This document shows positions 12,141 through 22,650 of a stretch of DNA of 64,000 nt, piece by piece. The notes beneath the pieces are model-generated. The model did not search any database. It saw nothing but the letters and a program-made list of their open reading frames with translations, and was not told the origin of the DNA. How positions within the stretch are numbered: position 1 is the first letter of the stretch; the number at the start of each line of letters is the position of its first letter. The stretch is from Dipteris shenzhenensis (taxonomy: Eukaryota > Polypodiophyta > Polypodiopsida > Gleicheniales). The translations under genes and the position numbers were made by a program. Location: assembly GCA_047967505.1 (NCBI GenBank), contig CM106540.1; one strand, written 5' to 3'.

Positions 12141-12345
12141 CATAATGTGAGATGAAAGATTTCTATTTGACAACTAATGTGAGATGAAAGATTTCGATTA
12201 GATCACTAATGTGAGACTGAAAGATTTTGATTAGTTAACTAATGTGAGATGAAAGATTTTGATTAGTCAACTAATGTGAGACAAAATATTTTGATTAGAC
12301 AACTAATGTGAGATGAAAGATTTTGATTAGAAAACTAACATGAGA
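12141..12345 (+). repeat. 32-bp minisatellite, about six copies
   Basis: CTAATGTGAGATGAAAGATT recurs at 12174, 12206, 12239, 12271, 12303 and 12335, giving a period of 32-33 bp. A diverged copy lies at 12142. Most changes between units are single substitutions. Function unknown. Confidence 0.85.
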
Positions 12346-12399
12346 TTGAATAATGAGAAGATCGGGCTCAATGAACGCTCTCCCTATTTAAGTGTAGTG

Positions 12400-12949
12400 C
12401 AGACACAACTAAGATCCCATTATGAAATCTAGCCCCAAAACTCTGTACACTGATCCACTTATTGCGAATTTATGGAATACCCAAAAGACTTTGGAATGTT
12501 TTTGTTCTATCTGAAAATGATGTTGGATGACCTCCTCACAGAAACAGACCCGGAGACGAAGGAGAAAAATAGCTACAAGGAGGAAATGCTTCGGTGGTGG
12601 GTGTATTACTTGGAGTCGGCACAGATAGTGAATATTAATTTTCTTGGCTATTGTTTTTCCCGCTCCTTTAAGGTACTTGTCAAGCTCATGATGTAGATTT
12701 CTTTTGGCAAGATGGAGGCATGAAATGTATAGAGTGCAAAGACCAGGATGAAGAGGACTCCCAGTGAAAGGAGGAGTTACTATGGGCATACAAGTCGGTA
12801 GAGTCAAGCAACCAATGTGTAATTTGAGTGTGTGAAGAGGTCTACCACTGTGCATCAGGCTGGCCTAAAGATTTGGGAGATGATTGCTATAGAGAGGCTG
12901 ATAAGATAGTTGGGAGTTTGGAATTTCCTTGAGCTACAAAATGTCGTCG
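12400..12949. other. Unassigned sequence
   Basis: Several short frames exist on both strands, the longest on the minus strand at 12409-12855 (148 codons) and a plus-strand frame at 12472-12696. Neither shows a motif I recognise, so no gene is called. Confidence 0.4.
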
Positions 12950-13460
12950 TATTTTGAAAAAGTAAAAATCTTGTAGACATTTCTTAGACTTTTGAACTTT
13001 ATCATGGTGCTCGTAATACCTGCTTTTGTGTCGACCTGCTTCCATGTTAGAACTTAAATGTTTTAAGTAGCCCAATGGTTGAAATCCGACAGTTAACAAT
13101 AACCAGTCTAAAGGGGACTATTTTAGTATAGCACTGTGCATCAAATTTTAGGATAGCATGGCAGTAGTGCAGGACAAGCTTAATAACAGCACTGCATCCA
13201 TCATGTTTACCCTTGCCATGGCTAGACCCAAAGAAATTCCACATCATGTCTAGACCACGGTCAGGGATTTGAGCCTTGAGACAAAGTAGAGTCGACGAGA
13301 GGCAGCACCATCTAACCACCCCCAATGTTGTTTTATATTTTTTGCATGGGGATTTTCCTTTTTCAACCATTCCCAATGCAGTAGAAAAGCATGCTGCAGA
13401 AATAAGGTGTCATGTTTCCTATCATTTGAAATGTAGAAATGGTATGTGCATTGCACTGAC
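12950..13460 (-). pseudogene. Relic of a DDE-transposase-like gene (second copy)
   Basis: On the minus strand the frame starting near 13456 reads YHFYISNDRKHDTLFLQHAF, then HWGWLDGAASRRLYFVSRL. After a frameshift near 13270 it reads MMWNFFGSSHGKGKHDGCSA. These align in order with motifs of the longer relic at 35312-38942 (YHFYISDDRSHDAHFVQHC, WSDSCGGQFKS, HGKGEHDGAGA). The central aspartate in the D-G-A position and the HGKG-x-HDG motif are kept, but the frame is broken and both ends are missing. It is a different, more decayed member of the same family. Confidence 0.65.
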
Positions 13461-13795
13461 CTGGACTCCTAACGCCTGATCCACACCTAATGCCCATGGA
13501 GCAATGCTCCAACATGACCAGTTTCAAGTCATTCATAGCTTGCCGAGCGCCAGGTCATATTCTATGTGTGTTTTGTAACAACAAGCATTCATGTCTTTGA
13601 GTTTCCTAACATACCAGGCCTTACAATGCTCAAAGCTCCTCTGCCCAATTGAATGTTCGGACTCTCATCCATAAACTTGAGATACAACTCCGTCTATTGA
13701 CCCAACATGCAAGAACAATAGAACAATGAGCCCCCTTTTTGCTACTACTAAAAGAAGACAAAACACACTCTAATTAAAGTGTATAATGAAGTAAA
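13461..13795. other. Unassigned sequence
   Basis: No open frame of note and no repeat recognised between the transposase relic and the next minisatellite. Confidence 0.4.
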
Positions 13796-14090
13796 ACAAT
13801 TTTCAACCACCGCGCTGGTTTAGGACAGTCACAATTTCAATCACCGGACTAGTTTAGTATATGTATAGGATAGTCAACCACAAGACTGGTGTAGGACACG
13901 TTTAAGACAATCAACCACCGAGTTGGTTTAGGACACTGTTTAGGATAGTCAACCACCTAGCTGGTTTAGGACACATTTAGGACAGTCACAATTTCAACCA
14001 TCAAGATGGTTTAAAACACTGTCACAATTTCAACCACCTGGCTGGTTTAGCCTAACGGTCTCAACTTCACATATTAGACAATAACAAGTA
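13796..14090 (+). repeat. Degenerate minisatellite (GCTGGTTTAGGACA)
   Basis: A unit of roughly 35-45 bp containing CAACCACCG and GCTGGTTTAGGACA recurs about eight times with spacing that varies, mixed with ACAATTTCAACCAC. Isolated relatives of the motif continue to 14470. No coding frame. Confidence 0.7.
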
Positions 14091-14544
14091 TATTGCTTTT
14101 CATTTCTGAATTTCACAATTAGAAAATAACAATATATTGCTTTTCATTTTTGAATTTCACAATTTCAATCAAAATTTATGCCAATAAAACTGCTTGTTGT
14201 TTGTCATGAACTAGAACCGGGGTTGGTTTAGGACAATCACATTAAGTCCAAGCCATCCTAGTCTAAAAATAGTGGTATATGACCTGAATAGTAGGAAATT
14301 AATTTAATGAATTTAAGTACTAAGAAACACAATAATTTCAACCACTGGGCTAGCCAAAAACTAATGTCTATTCAACCTCGCTGGTTCAAGACAACCACAT
14401 AACTAGTGATTGAGCTAAAACAGCCACGGTTGCATGATGTTTCAACCACTGGGCTGGTTTAGTAAAATAACAATACATTGCAAAATATATTGCTGTTAAT
14501 TTTTGCTCAACCATGCCACCGCGCTGGAAAAAAACTAATGTCTT

Positions 14545-16490
14545 GATTGATAATGTCTTCGACATTATGCACCCAAGCCATTTCTCCTTTACTTCAGGGG
14601 ACACCAACATAGCTAATGTTGCCCTCTTTGTAGCTAGTTGATCTAAGCTATGCACCCCTTTCACTTTCTGTAGGCCATTTCTCGAGTTAAAGAGCATCAC
14701 CTCTTGGGTTTGTATCTCCCATGGTGTTGGTAGAGTTGTTACTGTACGAACTTTAGGGTGCATGCTAAAGCTTGTGAAGACTCAAGACTGGTAATCACCT
14801 GAATGGCCTGATGTTGCTGCCTCAAATGCTTCCACCAATCGTGACGTCACAACTCGTATTATTCGCTCCAATGGCAATGATCGAATGCATGCATCTACAA
14901 TCCCTTATTTCTGCTACTCTACAAGGAATCTTCTTTCTTCTTGTTGTTTCTCCCTTTACAGATGTTGCAAAAGTGTCAAGATTCCATTGCTATTTTGATG
15001 TCGTGCCAGCGCTTTCCTCAATCTGTGCTCTATTCCTTGTGCCTTGACCTGGCTTTTCAGCTTTCCTATCTCGCATCCTCTATCTACTTCTCTTGCAAGG
15101 CATGGCGAGCACGGCATGTTACCATTAACGCCATGGCCACGATCAGTCCAGAATAGACCCAGAGAACCTAGCTCACTAGTGAGGCAAGCAAAGAATAGAA
15201 GAAAACTTACCCAAAACAAGACAATGGCAAACCAAAGTTTGTGCAAGGTCACATCGAGTGCGTGCAGGTTGCAAGCAAGGAAAAAATTAGGGGTGAATTT
15301 TAGCCCAAGGGCTAATTTAGAAGATTTTCCAAGTTGGTTGGGCTAATATTTAGAGCTTTAAATTTGATAAATTAGCCAAAAAATAAAGGTGGGCTAATTT
15401 TTAGAGCCTCAAATTTGATAAATTCATCCTAACAGTGTTAGTAGGGCTAATATTTATAACTCTATATGGAGAAAGATTCACCCATTGACCTACATTGTCA
15501 TAATCTTATTCCCTCCTTAATTTTTACCCTGGTTGTAGGGCATTTGCAGGACCGGGACAGGCTCTGCAGGTACTTAATCTTCCAAGATTTGATGGATGGG
15601 AGGGGTGAAAATTCAAATTTTACAGTAGTAGCAAAATTTCAACTGCCAGTTCTCCCCCCTCCGATCATACACGTCAATAGAATTGGATATCCCAAATAAG
15701 TGCAATGTAGCCTAAAATGTTTCAAAACACAAATTGGCCAAAGGGCATGCTATAAGGTTTCATGCTATATATTATGCAATGCAATGGCCTTTGGCATGCT
15801 TATGAGCCATATAGCAAGCAAGTGCATCGAAAAAGAATGAATTCAAAATTGTAAATAGTGTTGGATTTATTAAAATATCTTTTCACATGCACAAATTGCA
15901 TTTTTTCAACTTCTTCAATTTTAGGGTGAATCTAGATACCAATACCAACCATTATCAATGTTTTAATAACACTACACAGTAGTCCGACTTTTGTTTAGAT
16001 TCCAAATTTTCAATATGTTTTGGTTTTCAACAAATAAAAAAGAAGTTATGGAGCATGCCCTCAAATGGGTATGTATCACTTTAGCACAACATTGGAGGCC
16101 CATTAACCCATGCCTAATGTTCTCATTTAGGTGTGTCCTTAGGTTGAGGAGAAGCTCACATAGTGTAATTTTGAATGATTACTTGGTTGCATGTATGTAT
16201 AGAACAAAATCTTGATGTTTTTGAATAAATTGCTATATCCTATAGTCTTTAGGATGCATGCTTCACATGCAACATAGCATTTGTAATGCTTTGACGGTGT
16301 CATTCCAAATCATTATTCCATAATATTTTCCTCTCATGTTCAAGTTTGGAATGTGTACTACAACTTGAAGACAAAGTTTTTTGAATTCCGTTGAGCACAA
16401 TGCATAAGTTATGGGTCATGCAAGATACCTATATAGAGAGAAAAGTTCTTGAACCTCACTAAAATTAGCTACACCCAAGCAAACAACGGC
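14545..16490 (-). repeat. Large dispersed duplication, copy 1 (inverted relative to 59480-61190)
   Basis: The reverse complement is colinear with 59480-61190. Both encode VTTLPTP...QEAML and KGVHxLDQLAxKRATLAM near one end, AREVDRGCEIGKLK (copy 1) or TREVERGYKIEKLK (copy 2) in the middle, and share the non-coding part with GCATGCTTATGAGCCATATAGC. The homologous frames are broken in both copies, so they look like remnants of one mobile or captured sequence whose original product I cannot name. The outer end in both cases lies close to a CA-repeat microsatellite. Confidence 0.8.
15275..15535. mobile_element. Possible MITE-like insertion present in only one duplication copy
   Basis: Copy 2 runs without a break from CCCTGCCCTACAACC to the GACGTGACCTTACGCAG segment. 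Copy 1 has about 260 extra bases here, made of repeated GGGCTAAT blocks and AAATTTGATAAATT. The ends are loosely inverted (AGGGGTGAATTTTAG against AGGGTAAAAATTAAG). This fits a small insertion, but no clear target-site duplication was found. Confidence 0.5.
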
Positions 16491-16549
16491 CCCATTAAGG
16501 AGCATAGTGATGTGACAATGAGAATGTTAAATGTGGGTAATGTAGATAT

Positions 16550-16576
16550 GGATAGGGCACACACACACACACACAC
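16550..16576 (+). repeat. CA microsatellite
   Basis: About ten CA units (CACACACACA) at the outer edge of the duplicated block. Confidence 0.9.
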
Positions 16577-16788
16577 GTTTTTGTTTGATGAAATCTAGTT
16601 GTATTTATATTACAAAAAATATTCCCCAAAAAAGGGACATCCAGTTACAAACATCAGAACATCTCATTATATGACAAGAAAGCAAGATAATCAAGATCTT
16701 GTGCATGGAGGCAATTGTTAAAGGATTGGTGCATAGATGCTCAAAAGAAGTGATACTTAGCCACCAATGATGGATCACCAAAGCACCA

Positions 16789-16897
16789 CACTGCCTAACA
16801 ATGAAACCAATAAAAAAGAAGAACATATCTTGAACAACCAAAATAGGATTCCAAATTGAGTAGTAGGGAAATAGACATACTTCCATACTGCCCAACA
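16789..16897 (+). repeat. Partial tandem copy at the start of the next duplication
   Basis: ACAATGAAACCAATAAAAAA and GTAGTAGGGAAAT occur here and again about 105-117 bp later, so the left edge of the 16898 block is duplicated in tandem. Confidence 0.65.
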
Positions 16898-18060
16898 ATG
16901 AAACCAATAAAAAATAAGAGTGTATCCCTGCTTGAAAGGATGAAAATCGAACAGGCAAAATAGGTTACCAAATCGCGTAGTAGGGAAATGAACTTGAAGG
17001 CACTACTCAAGCAAAAGAAAAAAGTCAGGAGATTCAAGGCAATGCGAAAATAAATAAGGCATAGACTCCCACAGGGATAGGCAGTCCTGAGCAATGTGTC
17101 AACAAGCCATAGATCAACAAGCCAAAATCTATGCACAAGAAGGCAAGGCATAGACTGAATGTAGAATCTTTTTTCCCAAGCTGAAATGATAACTTAGAGT
17201 CTATCAAAGCAGAAAGGGTAAAGAATAGGAAGTGATAGCAACTATATGTACTATAATTTATAATGCTGGTCGCAAGAATTGAAGTAATTTGTTTCTTCAG
17301 TTGTTTGCAGGAATTTATGAGAGAAAGGATGCTTGATTAGAAAAATTATAAAATTGTTTCTTTATATCACCATTACATTTTGCAAAATTTAATGTTTTTG
17401 CAAACCATTATCTCGGCAAGAGTGAGTTCATCTATTCACAAGTGTTAGTCATGACACTTCTTGGGGATGCTAAAGGTGAGACCTCTCATGAGACATCTTG
17501 AGAAAGTATATGTAATTAGAGGAGGGAAGCGATTTTTGATTCTTTTGTAATAACAACCAAGAGGACTTTTCACTTAATTGAGTCCTTGGTATATACTACT
17601 AATTGTGTACTCAACAAATAGTTTGCATTCTCAGCATATTTTGAGTTTGTTTTATAAGTTTACAAGCTCCTTATGAGGTAGATGTTGCCCGTCGCTTGCG
17701 GAACATTGCACACTAGTCCTAGTCATAGGAGTTTTTAATGTGGAAGATGTTTGATTTGATTGGTGAAATAACAAGCCCACTACAAGTGGCAACAGTGAAC
17801 TGAGTGCCTCCATGAGATTTGACTTGCTAGACTTGTGATTGCTTGCTTGGAATGAGGTAGTGACCCAGCCTTATAAGAAAAGAGGACGCCTACAAGCAAA
17901 GAAAATATTGTGATGGTGCATGAGATGAGCGAGTGCAAGTGGTGTAAGTGAAGAAAAGGCATCGGCTCAAGACTGTTGCATCTACTCGGACCAAAAAACA
18001 CAAAAACCTAGAAGGTTCTAAGCTGGTCAAGCACAAGAGCAAAGCAAAATTGACAATACA
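16898..18060 (+). repeat. Dispersed direct duplication, copy 1 (partner 49343-49986 and 52493-53040)
   Basis: The block is colinear with the later copy, with shared landmarks such as CAATGTGTCAACAAGCCATA, CTTCTTGGGG, ACAACCAAGAGGACTTTTCA and CACAAGCTCCTTATGAGG. At 17460-17485 copy 1 reads straight across the point where copy 2 carries a 2.5-kb LTR element, so copy 1 serves as an empty site. No coding frame is shared between copies. It may be part of an old non-coding retroelement. Confidence 0.85.
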
Positions 18061-18354
18061 AAGTGTAGTTAGACTTCACAATGGAAGGTGACATTGTTTC
18101 CACATCAATAGTACAAAGTGTAGTTAGACTTCACAATGGAAGATGACATTGTTTCCACCATGTAGAAGAACCAAGAAAATTCTAAGGTGGTCAAGCGCCA
18201 ATGTAGACAGACGGCCATACGAAAGTTAAATTTATGAAGGGAGTTAGCATTTTGCCATCACCAACGTTGCGGTCACCGATGAAACAGGGGGTCATAGGTA
18301 TAACGATGACTCAACAATAGTTATACGTCAAAGAAATATTCAAGCAAGGTAACA
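18018..18354 (+). repeat. Colinear form of the inverted-duplication sequence at 53043-53845
   Basis: From GGTCAAGCAC through GGAGTTAGCATTTTGCCA and GGTCATAGGTATAACGATG to TATTCAAGCAAGGTAAC this matches sequence at 53.1-53.8 kb, but here it exists once and in one orientation. It also contains a local ~54-bp tandem repeat (ACAAAGTGTAGTTAGACTTC near 18059 and 18113). Confidence 0.75.
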
Positions 18355-18478
18355 ACTCTCTCTCTCTCAACCTCCCCTCCGCACGCTCTCCCCTCCTCTC
18401 TCTCTCTCTCTCTCTCTCCCGTGTAGCTCTCTCTCTCTCTCTCTCTCTCGCCCCCTGTTGCGCTCTCCTCTCCCTCTC

Positions 18479-18548
<70 letters not shown>

Positions 18549-18562
18549 CTTGCATGCTATCC

Positions 18563-18606
<44 letters not shown>
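18355..18606. repeat. (CT)n and (CA)n compound microsatellite
   Basis: Long CT runs (about 18355-18450, 18484-18545 and 18561-18585) pass into (CA)n and GCGTGTGC. Minus-strand frames here give only Arg-Glu repeats and are not genes. Confidence 0.95.
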
Positions 18607-18659
18607 GCGTGTGCATGCGCTGCTACCGTGGTAGTGCATGGATGTCCTTGCTTTTGCAC

Positions 18660-18880
18660 TTGCTCCTCCTCTTACTTCTCCTCTTGCTCTTCCTGGTTGA
18701 AATGGGAGAAAGAATGAGAGGAGGAGGGTATATATAAGAAAAGCTAGGGTTTAACTACTTCTCTCTCATTGGTCCCTACATCTCATTGTCTCCTCTCCCA
18801 TTGACCCTTCCATCACATTATCTCCTCTCCCATTGGCCCCTCCATCCAACTACCTCCTCTTCCATTGGTCTCTCCTACCC
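18660..18880 (+). promoter_or_regulatory. TATA and telo-box next to four CCAAT-type repeats
   Basis: TATATATAAG at about 18729 is followed by a telo-box-like AGGGTTTAA (18747) and then by CATTGG or CATTGA at 18767, 18799, 18831 and 18863, an exact 32-bp spacing (CCAAT box in reverse). These are promoter-type words, but no gene follows in either direction. They may be only tandem-repeat coincidence or a stranded promoter. Confidence 0.35.
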
Positions 18881-19072
18881 TCCCCTCTCCCACCTCCCCC
18901 TCTCCTACTCCCACTCCCACTCCCACTCCCACCTCCCCCTCTCCCACTCCCACTGAGCTCCCACTCCCACGCGCACGTCCCCCTCTCCCACTCCCACTCT
19001 CACTCCCAATTCCACACTCCCACCCTCCCTTTCTCCCACTTCCACACTCCCTCCCTCCCTTTCTCTCACTCC
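18881..19072 (+). repeat. TCCCAC-rich pyrimidine minisatellite (left part)
   Basis: Repeated CTCCCACTCCCAC units. The same type of sequence resumes at 28997 on the other side of the Copia-A insertion, showing that the element landed inside this tract. Confidence 0.85.
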
Positions 19073-19329
19073 TGTTGAGAGTTCATGCTCAACATCATGT
19101 GATCATGTGTGCATAGCACCATCACGTGATCATATGTGCATAGCACTAACCTTATAGAGTGCTATAAAGGAAAGGGTTAGATCCCCTAACCCTAACCCTA
19201 AAAGGGTTTGTATATATTCTATTTTTTCAACTAAATCTAGTGTACAGTTAGTCATTTGTGGTGTGCTCTCTAGCTGTGCCCTCTCTCCTCATCTCCACTC
19301 TTCTCCTCTCCCCTCTTCATATTTTGTCA
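19073..19329 (+). repeat. Copia-A 5' LTR
   Basis: The LTR starts TGTTGAGAG and ends TATTTTGTCA. The U3 part has two near-copies of a ~25-bp unit (GTGATCATGTGTGCATAGCA, then GTGATCATATGTGCATAGCA) with a CACGTG G-box between them. Farther in, a CCCTAACCCTAACCCTAAA telo-box cluster sits just before a TATATATT box at about 19211. These are the likely enhancer and promoter parts. The sequence supports their presence; activity is inference. Confidence 0.93.
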
Positions 19330-19341
19330 TGGTATCAGAGC
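19330..19341 (+). promoter_or_regulatory. Primer-binding site
   Basis: TGGTATCAGAGC follows the 5' LTR directly. It is the standard Copia primer site, complementary to the 3' end of initiator tRNA-Met. Confidence 0.93.
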
Positions 19342-21789
19342 TTCCTTGTCTTCCGCTGAGACATTGAGATTCTTGAGAGTGTGAGATTCAGAGATTGAGA
19401 GGTGGTCTTTCATTCCATTCACTTCCGTTGAGTGAATGATTTCTGTTCATTGAAAGAGAGAAATTTCCTTCTCATTGAGAATAATTTCCGTCTATGGAGA
19501 GAGAGATTCTTGAGTCCTTTGAGAGAGTTTCCGTTGAATTCTATTCATGTTCCATTCTATTACGAGAGTTCATGCTTGAGAGGTTCATTTCAGTTTCTCA
19601 GAGACTAAGGTTCAACCTTCTCTATCTCGTTTACTTTTGAGTTGAGAGAGATTAATTCTGTGAGGTTCTCCTCGAGTCGTCAAGGCTCTGAGCTTTGTGA
19701 CGTGCTATGGTTCTTTGAGGTCACAAATTTCTGGTTGTGGGTGAAGAATTGCTTCCTGTCAATGGTGCTCAGGATTCTAACGTAGTAATTGGAGCCAGTC
19801 GTCGAGCCCATGATCCCATTGCTTTGATCAACCATTTCCATGAATTGTCCGATGACGAGAGGGACAGAGTGAATGCGCTTCACCTCCTCTTGGGCATGTA
19901 GAAGCTCCTGTTTCAAATTCTTTTGCTCATCCTTCACATACTCTTCCTGTATATCAAGGAACTCAAGCTGCCGCTCAAGGGTCTTCATTCGAGTATAAAG
20001 GTCTTCCTCCTCCATTTCTGACAAAATTGTAGCGTCAGGCTTGAGGAGGGGAGGAGAATCGATTGCCATTGCACTGACGAGCCACCCAAACGAACGGGCA
20101 ACCAGTCCTCCATCGAAGGCCAGGGCAGCCCACCGAATGGCTACCATTAGCCTACGGTTCCTTCTACAGCCAGTCGACGGACGATCTCCGAAGGATCCTC
20201 CAACGACCGGCTTTGGTGCTGCAACGAGTCGCTTCTGATCTGAGGTTGCTGTATTTGTCGAACGATGGAGCTGCCGTGCTTCTAACCAACAAGGAACGCC
20301 TGTGCGTGAGAGCCGGCTCAACTGTAGCAGGCGGAGCAGCTAGTTCAGAAGGCGAAGCCAGCTCTCAGTGGCAAAGATCGGTGCGGATGGGTAAGAAGGC
20401 GATAGCCTCTGGCTCACCGGTTCGGGACGTCGCCATCTCTGCAACATTCTTCCTAAGGTCTCAACAAAGAGGCCACGTGGAGGATAGGATTTACCCATGG
20501 TAAGGTTACGATGACCCGAGGTTGTGCAGTGGATCCCTACCTAACCACAGTAAGGCTCCAAAGGTGAGGGCCACCTAAGGTCTATCTGCCACATCACGTA
20601 GTTGACACGTGGCAACCTTATCTCCAAGTGCCACATCATCTGCCACATCAGCACCGACAGCCATGTCACCAGTGCCATGTCATCTGCCACGTCAGCACCG
20701 ACAACCATGTCATCTGGCCATGTCACCTACCACGTCATCAATGACACATCATCAGCCACATCACCTACCACATCATCAGTGACATGTCATCAGCCACGTC
20801 ACCTGCCACGTCATCAGTGACACATCATTAGCCACATCACCTGCCATGTCATCAGTGACACATCATCAGCCACATCATCAGTGACACGTCACCTCTGCCA
20901 CATCAGCAGTGCCACCTCAGCACTGTCCCCTGTAGGCACAGTCCCTTGCCAGGCACACTGTTCACACACTGCATGTGCACACTCCTACCACCTCAGCACA
21001 GAGCTTCACTGGCACACCTCCTGCTAAGCACAGTTCCACATCATCACTGCATGTGACTCACAGTGACACATCATCATTGAGTACCATTTGCACTCCTTTT
21101 GCCACTCCACCTAGATCAAGTCATATCTCTTGATCCAGGAAGAATTTGAGGGCGCTCCAAAAAGGAAAGTCTCTCGTTTTTTCATGCTCTACGCGCTCGT
21201 CACATCACGTGCACATTTTGGCGCAAGTTACACTCACATTTGTGCCTCGCCGACAAAACCACTTGCTTCACGCACATTTGCCTCTACATCGACGCATCTA
21301 ACCCAGCACTTAAAAAGAACAAAAGAAAAGGAATTATTTGATGCTCTTTCATCGATCGACGGTTGGTTTAGATCTAGATCAGAGTAGACTAGATCGCCAT
21401 AGAGGGGTCGCTTTGAATTTTCCCAAGTTGCCAATCTAAGCCATGCCCGAAATTCTCGACTAGTACGTACTCGGAGTCAGCATACGCTCACATCCGATTT
21501 CACATCATTACATTACCTGAAACCTTACGTTCATCAGTTCAGTGAGCAGACTTCAGAGTTCAGAGGCATTGCAGATTGATTCAGTGGGCAGATATCATTT
21601 GATTTCACACACACATGCCACCATTGTAAAGCCTATTTGGCTATCTCACGGCATCGTGCACATCATTTCAGCCTTGTAAAGCCTCTTGGCTATTCCCAGC
21701 ATCATTGCCACAAGCCTTGTAACACATATCAGATCTTATATACTGCAGTTCTATCTTCACCGACGGTACTGAGATTTCACTTGGCATCT
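19342..21789 (+). mobile_element. Copia-A leader with modular contents
   Basis: The 2.4-kb leader has four parts: a GA/CT-rich part (to about 19680); a GC-rich part holding an antisense RPT3 fragment and its probable upstream region (19755-20500); a run of degenerate CACATCATCAGTGACAC-type units (20560-21100); and a part conserved with the minus-strand copy (21150-21700). Copia leaders are usually far shorter. No sense-strand protein is evident. Confidence 0.8.
19755..20069 (-). pseudogene. RPT3: Captured N-terminal fragment of 26S proteasome ATPase RPT3
   Basis: On the minus strand an ATG at 20069 opens 105 codons. They start [12 protein letters not shown] and continue [60 protein letters not shown] and [15 protein letters not shown]. 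This is the N-terminal coiled coil and start of the OB-fold of RPT3, one of six AAA ATPases that unfold substrates in the proteasome cap. Similarity stops at 19755; the AAA domain (about three quarters of the protein) is absent. The frame runs on for 35 unrelated codons and is open 84 codons upstream of the ATG, over GC-rich sequence that could be the gene's 5' UTR. It lies antisense inside a Copia leader, so it is a captured piece. No intron interrupts it. Confidence 0.9.
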
Positions 21790-22650
21790 TCAGTGTATTT
21801 GCAGTTGATTCATACAGAGTTTTTCAGGACACTTTTTGAGGAGGAATCTGCTAAGTCAGACAACTCCAATTACGGTACATGGAAATACCGAATGGCCGAT
21901 CCAGCCACCAGTAGCTCTACTCCATCTGTTGTCACAGCACTAGCAACGGAATCTACAACAGGATCTACATCTACAAAAATAGTTTTCGCACCAGTAGCAG
22001 ATCTTGCCATTGCCCGAGCTCAAGCAGAATGGGATAAGAAAGACAAGTATGCCTATCACCTGATCAAGCAGAATGTGCAAGATGTCATGCTAGGACAGCT
22101 CAACACAGTCAAGACATTAAAAGAAGCATGGGATATGTTCACAGCTCTCTACGAGTCCAAGAACACATCCAGGATTCTCACCCTGAGAAACCAGATCAAC
22201 CAGAGTTTCCGCAATAGCAGTGAAACCGGTCATGCTTATGTACTCCGCATCAAAGACTACAACAATCAACTTGCAGCAGCAGGAGAGACTATGAATCCCG
22301 CAGAAATGGTTCAAGTAATCCTGAATGGACTAGGAGAAGGATATGAGAATCTAGTCCAGAGTATTGCCATCCAACGGCAAATTCCAACACTGGAAGAACT
22401 TCAGTCAGTTCTACTTGGTGAAGAACTCAGGACTCAGGCCATTCAAGCACGTAAAGGTCATTCTAATGATCAGGCATTCATAGCTTCAGACAGAAGCAGA
22501 GGCAAAGGCAAAAACAGAGGTAGATCATATCAGAAAAGTGGTCATCATCAACAAAATCAGCATCAGCATCAGCATTATCCTCAGCAACATCAAAATCAGC
22601 AAAGAGGAAATCATTCCAACCGCCGAGGAAGATTCCAAGGATGAGGGAAT
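21790..22650 (+). pseudogene. Copia-A gag, defective
   Basis: The frame has NSNYGTWKYR, EWDKKDKYAYHLIKQNVQDV, NQINQSFRNSSETGHAYVLR and a His/Gln-rich tract, which is a Copia Gag of the UBN2/retrotrans-gag type that packages element RNA. Compared with the minus-strand copy it lacks the start region (MSTTSNLNLEAS) and about 25 codons after WKYR. It then meets a TGA at about 22642 where the other copy has CGA, and a deletion of about 10 bases shifts the frame. The zinc knuckle (CNYCHKFAHYERDC) lies beyond the shift. Confidence 0.9.

Noticed and set aside
11840-12400. 5' LTR of the minus-strand Copia-A copy
   Set aside because: Looked for TGTTGAGAG...TTTTGTCA on the minus strand and a primer site; neither is present, so the copy is left as 5'-incomplete.
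12409-12855. 148-codon minus-strand frame
   Set aside because: No recognisable motif, and an overlapping plus-strand frame looks equally protein-like; neither can be supported.
18321-19116. Arg-Glu-rich and Pro-Ser-rich frames up to 112 codons
   Set aside because: Direct products of CT, CA and TCCCAC repeats; no real coding signal.
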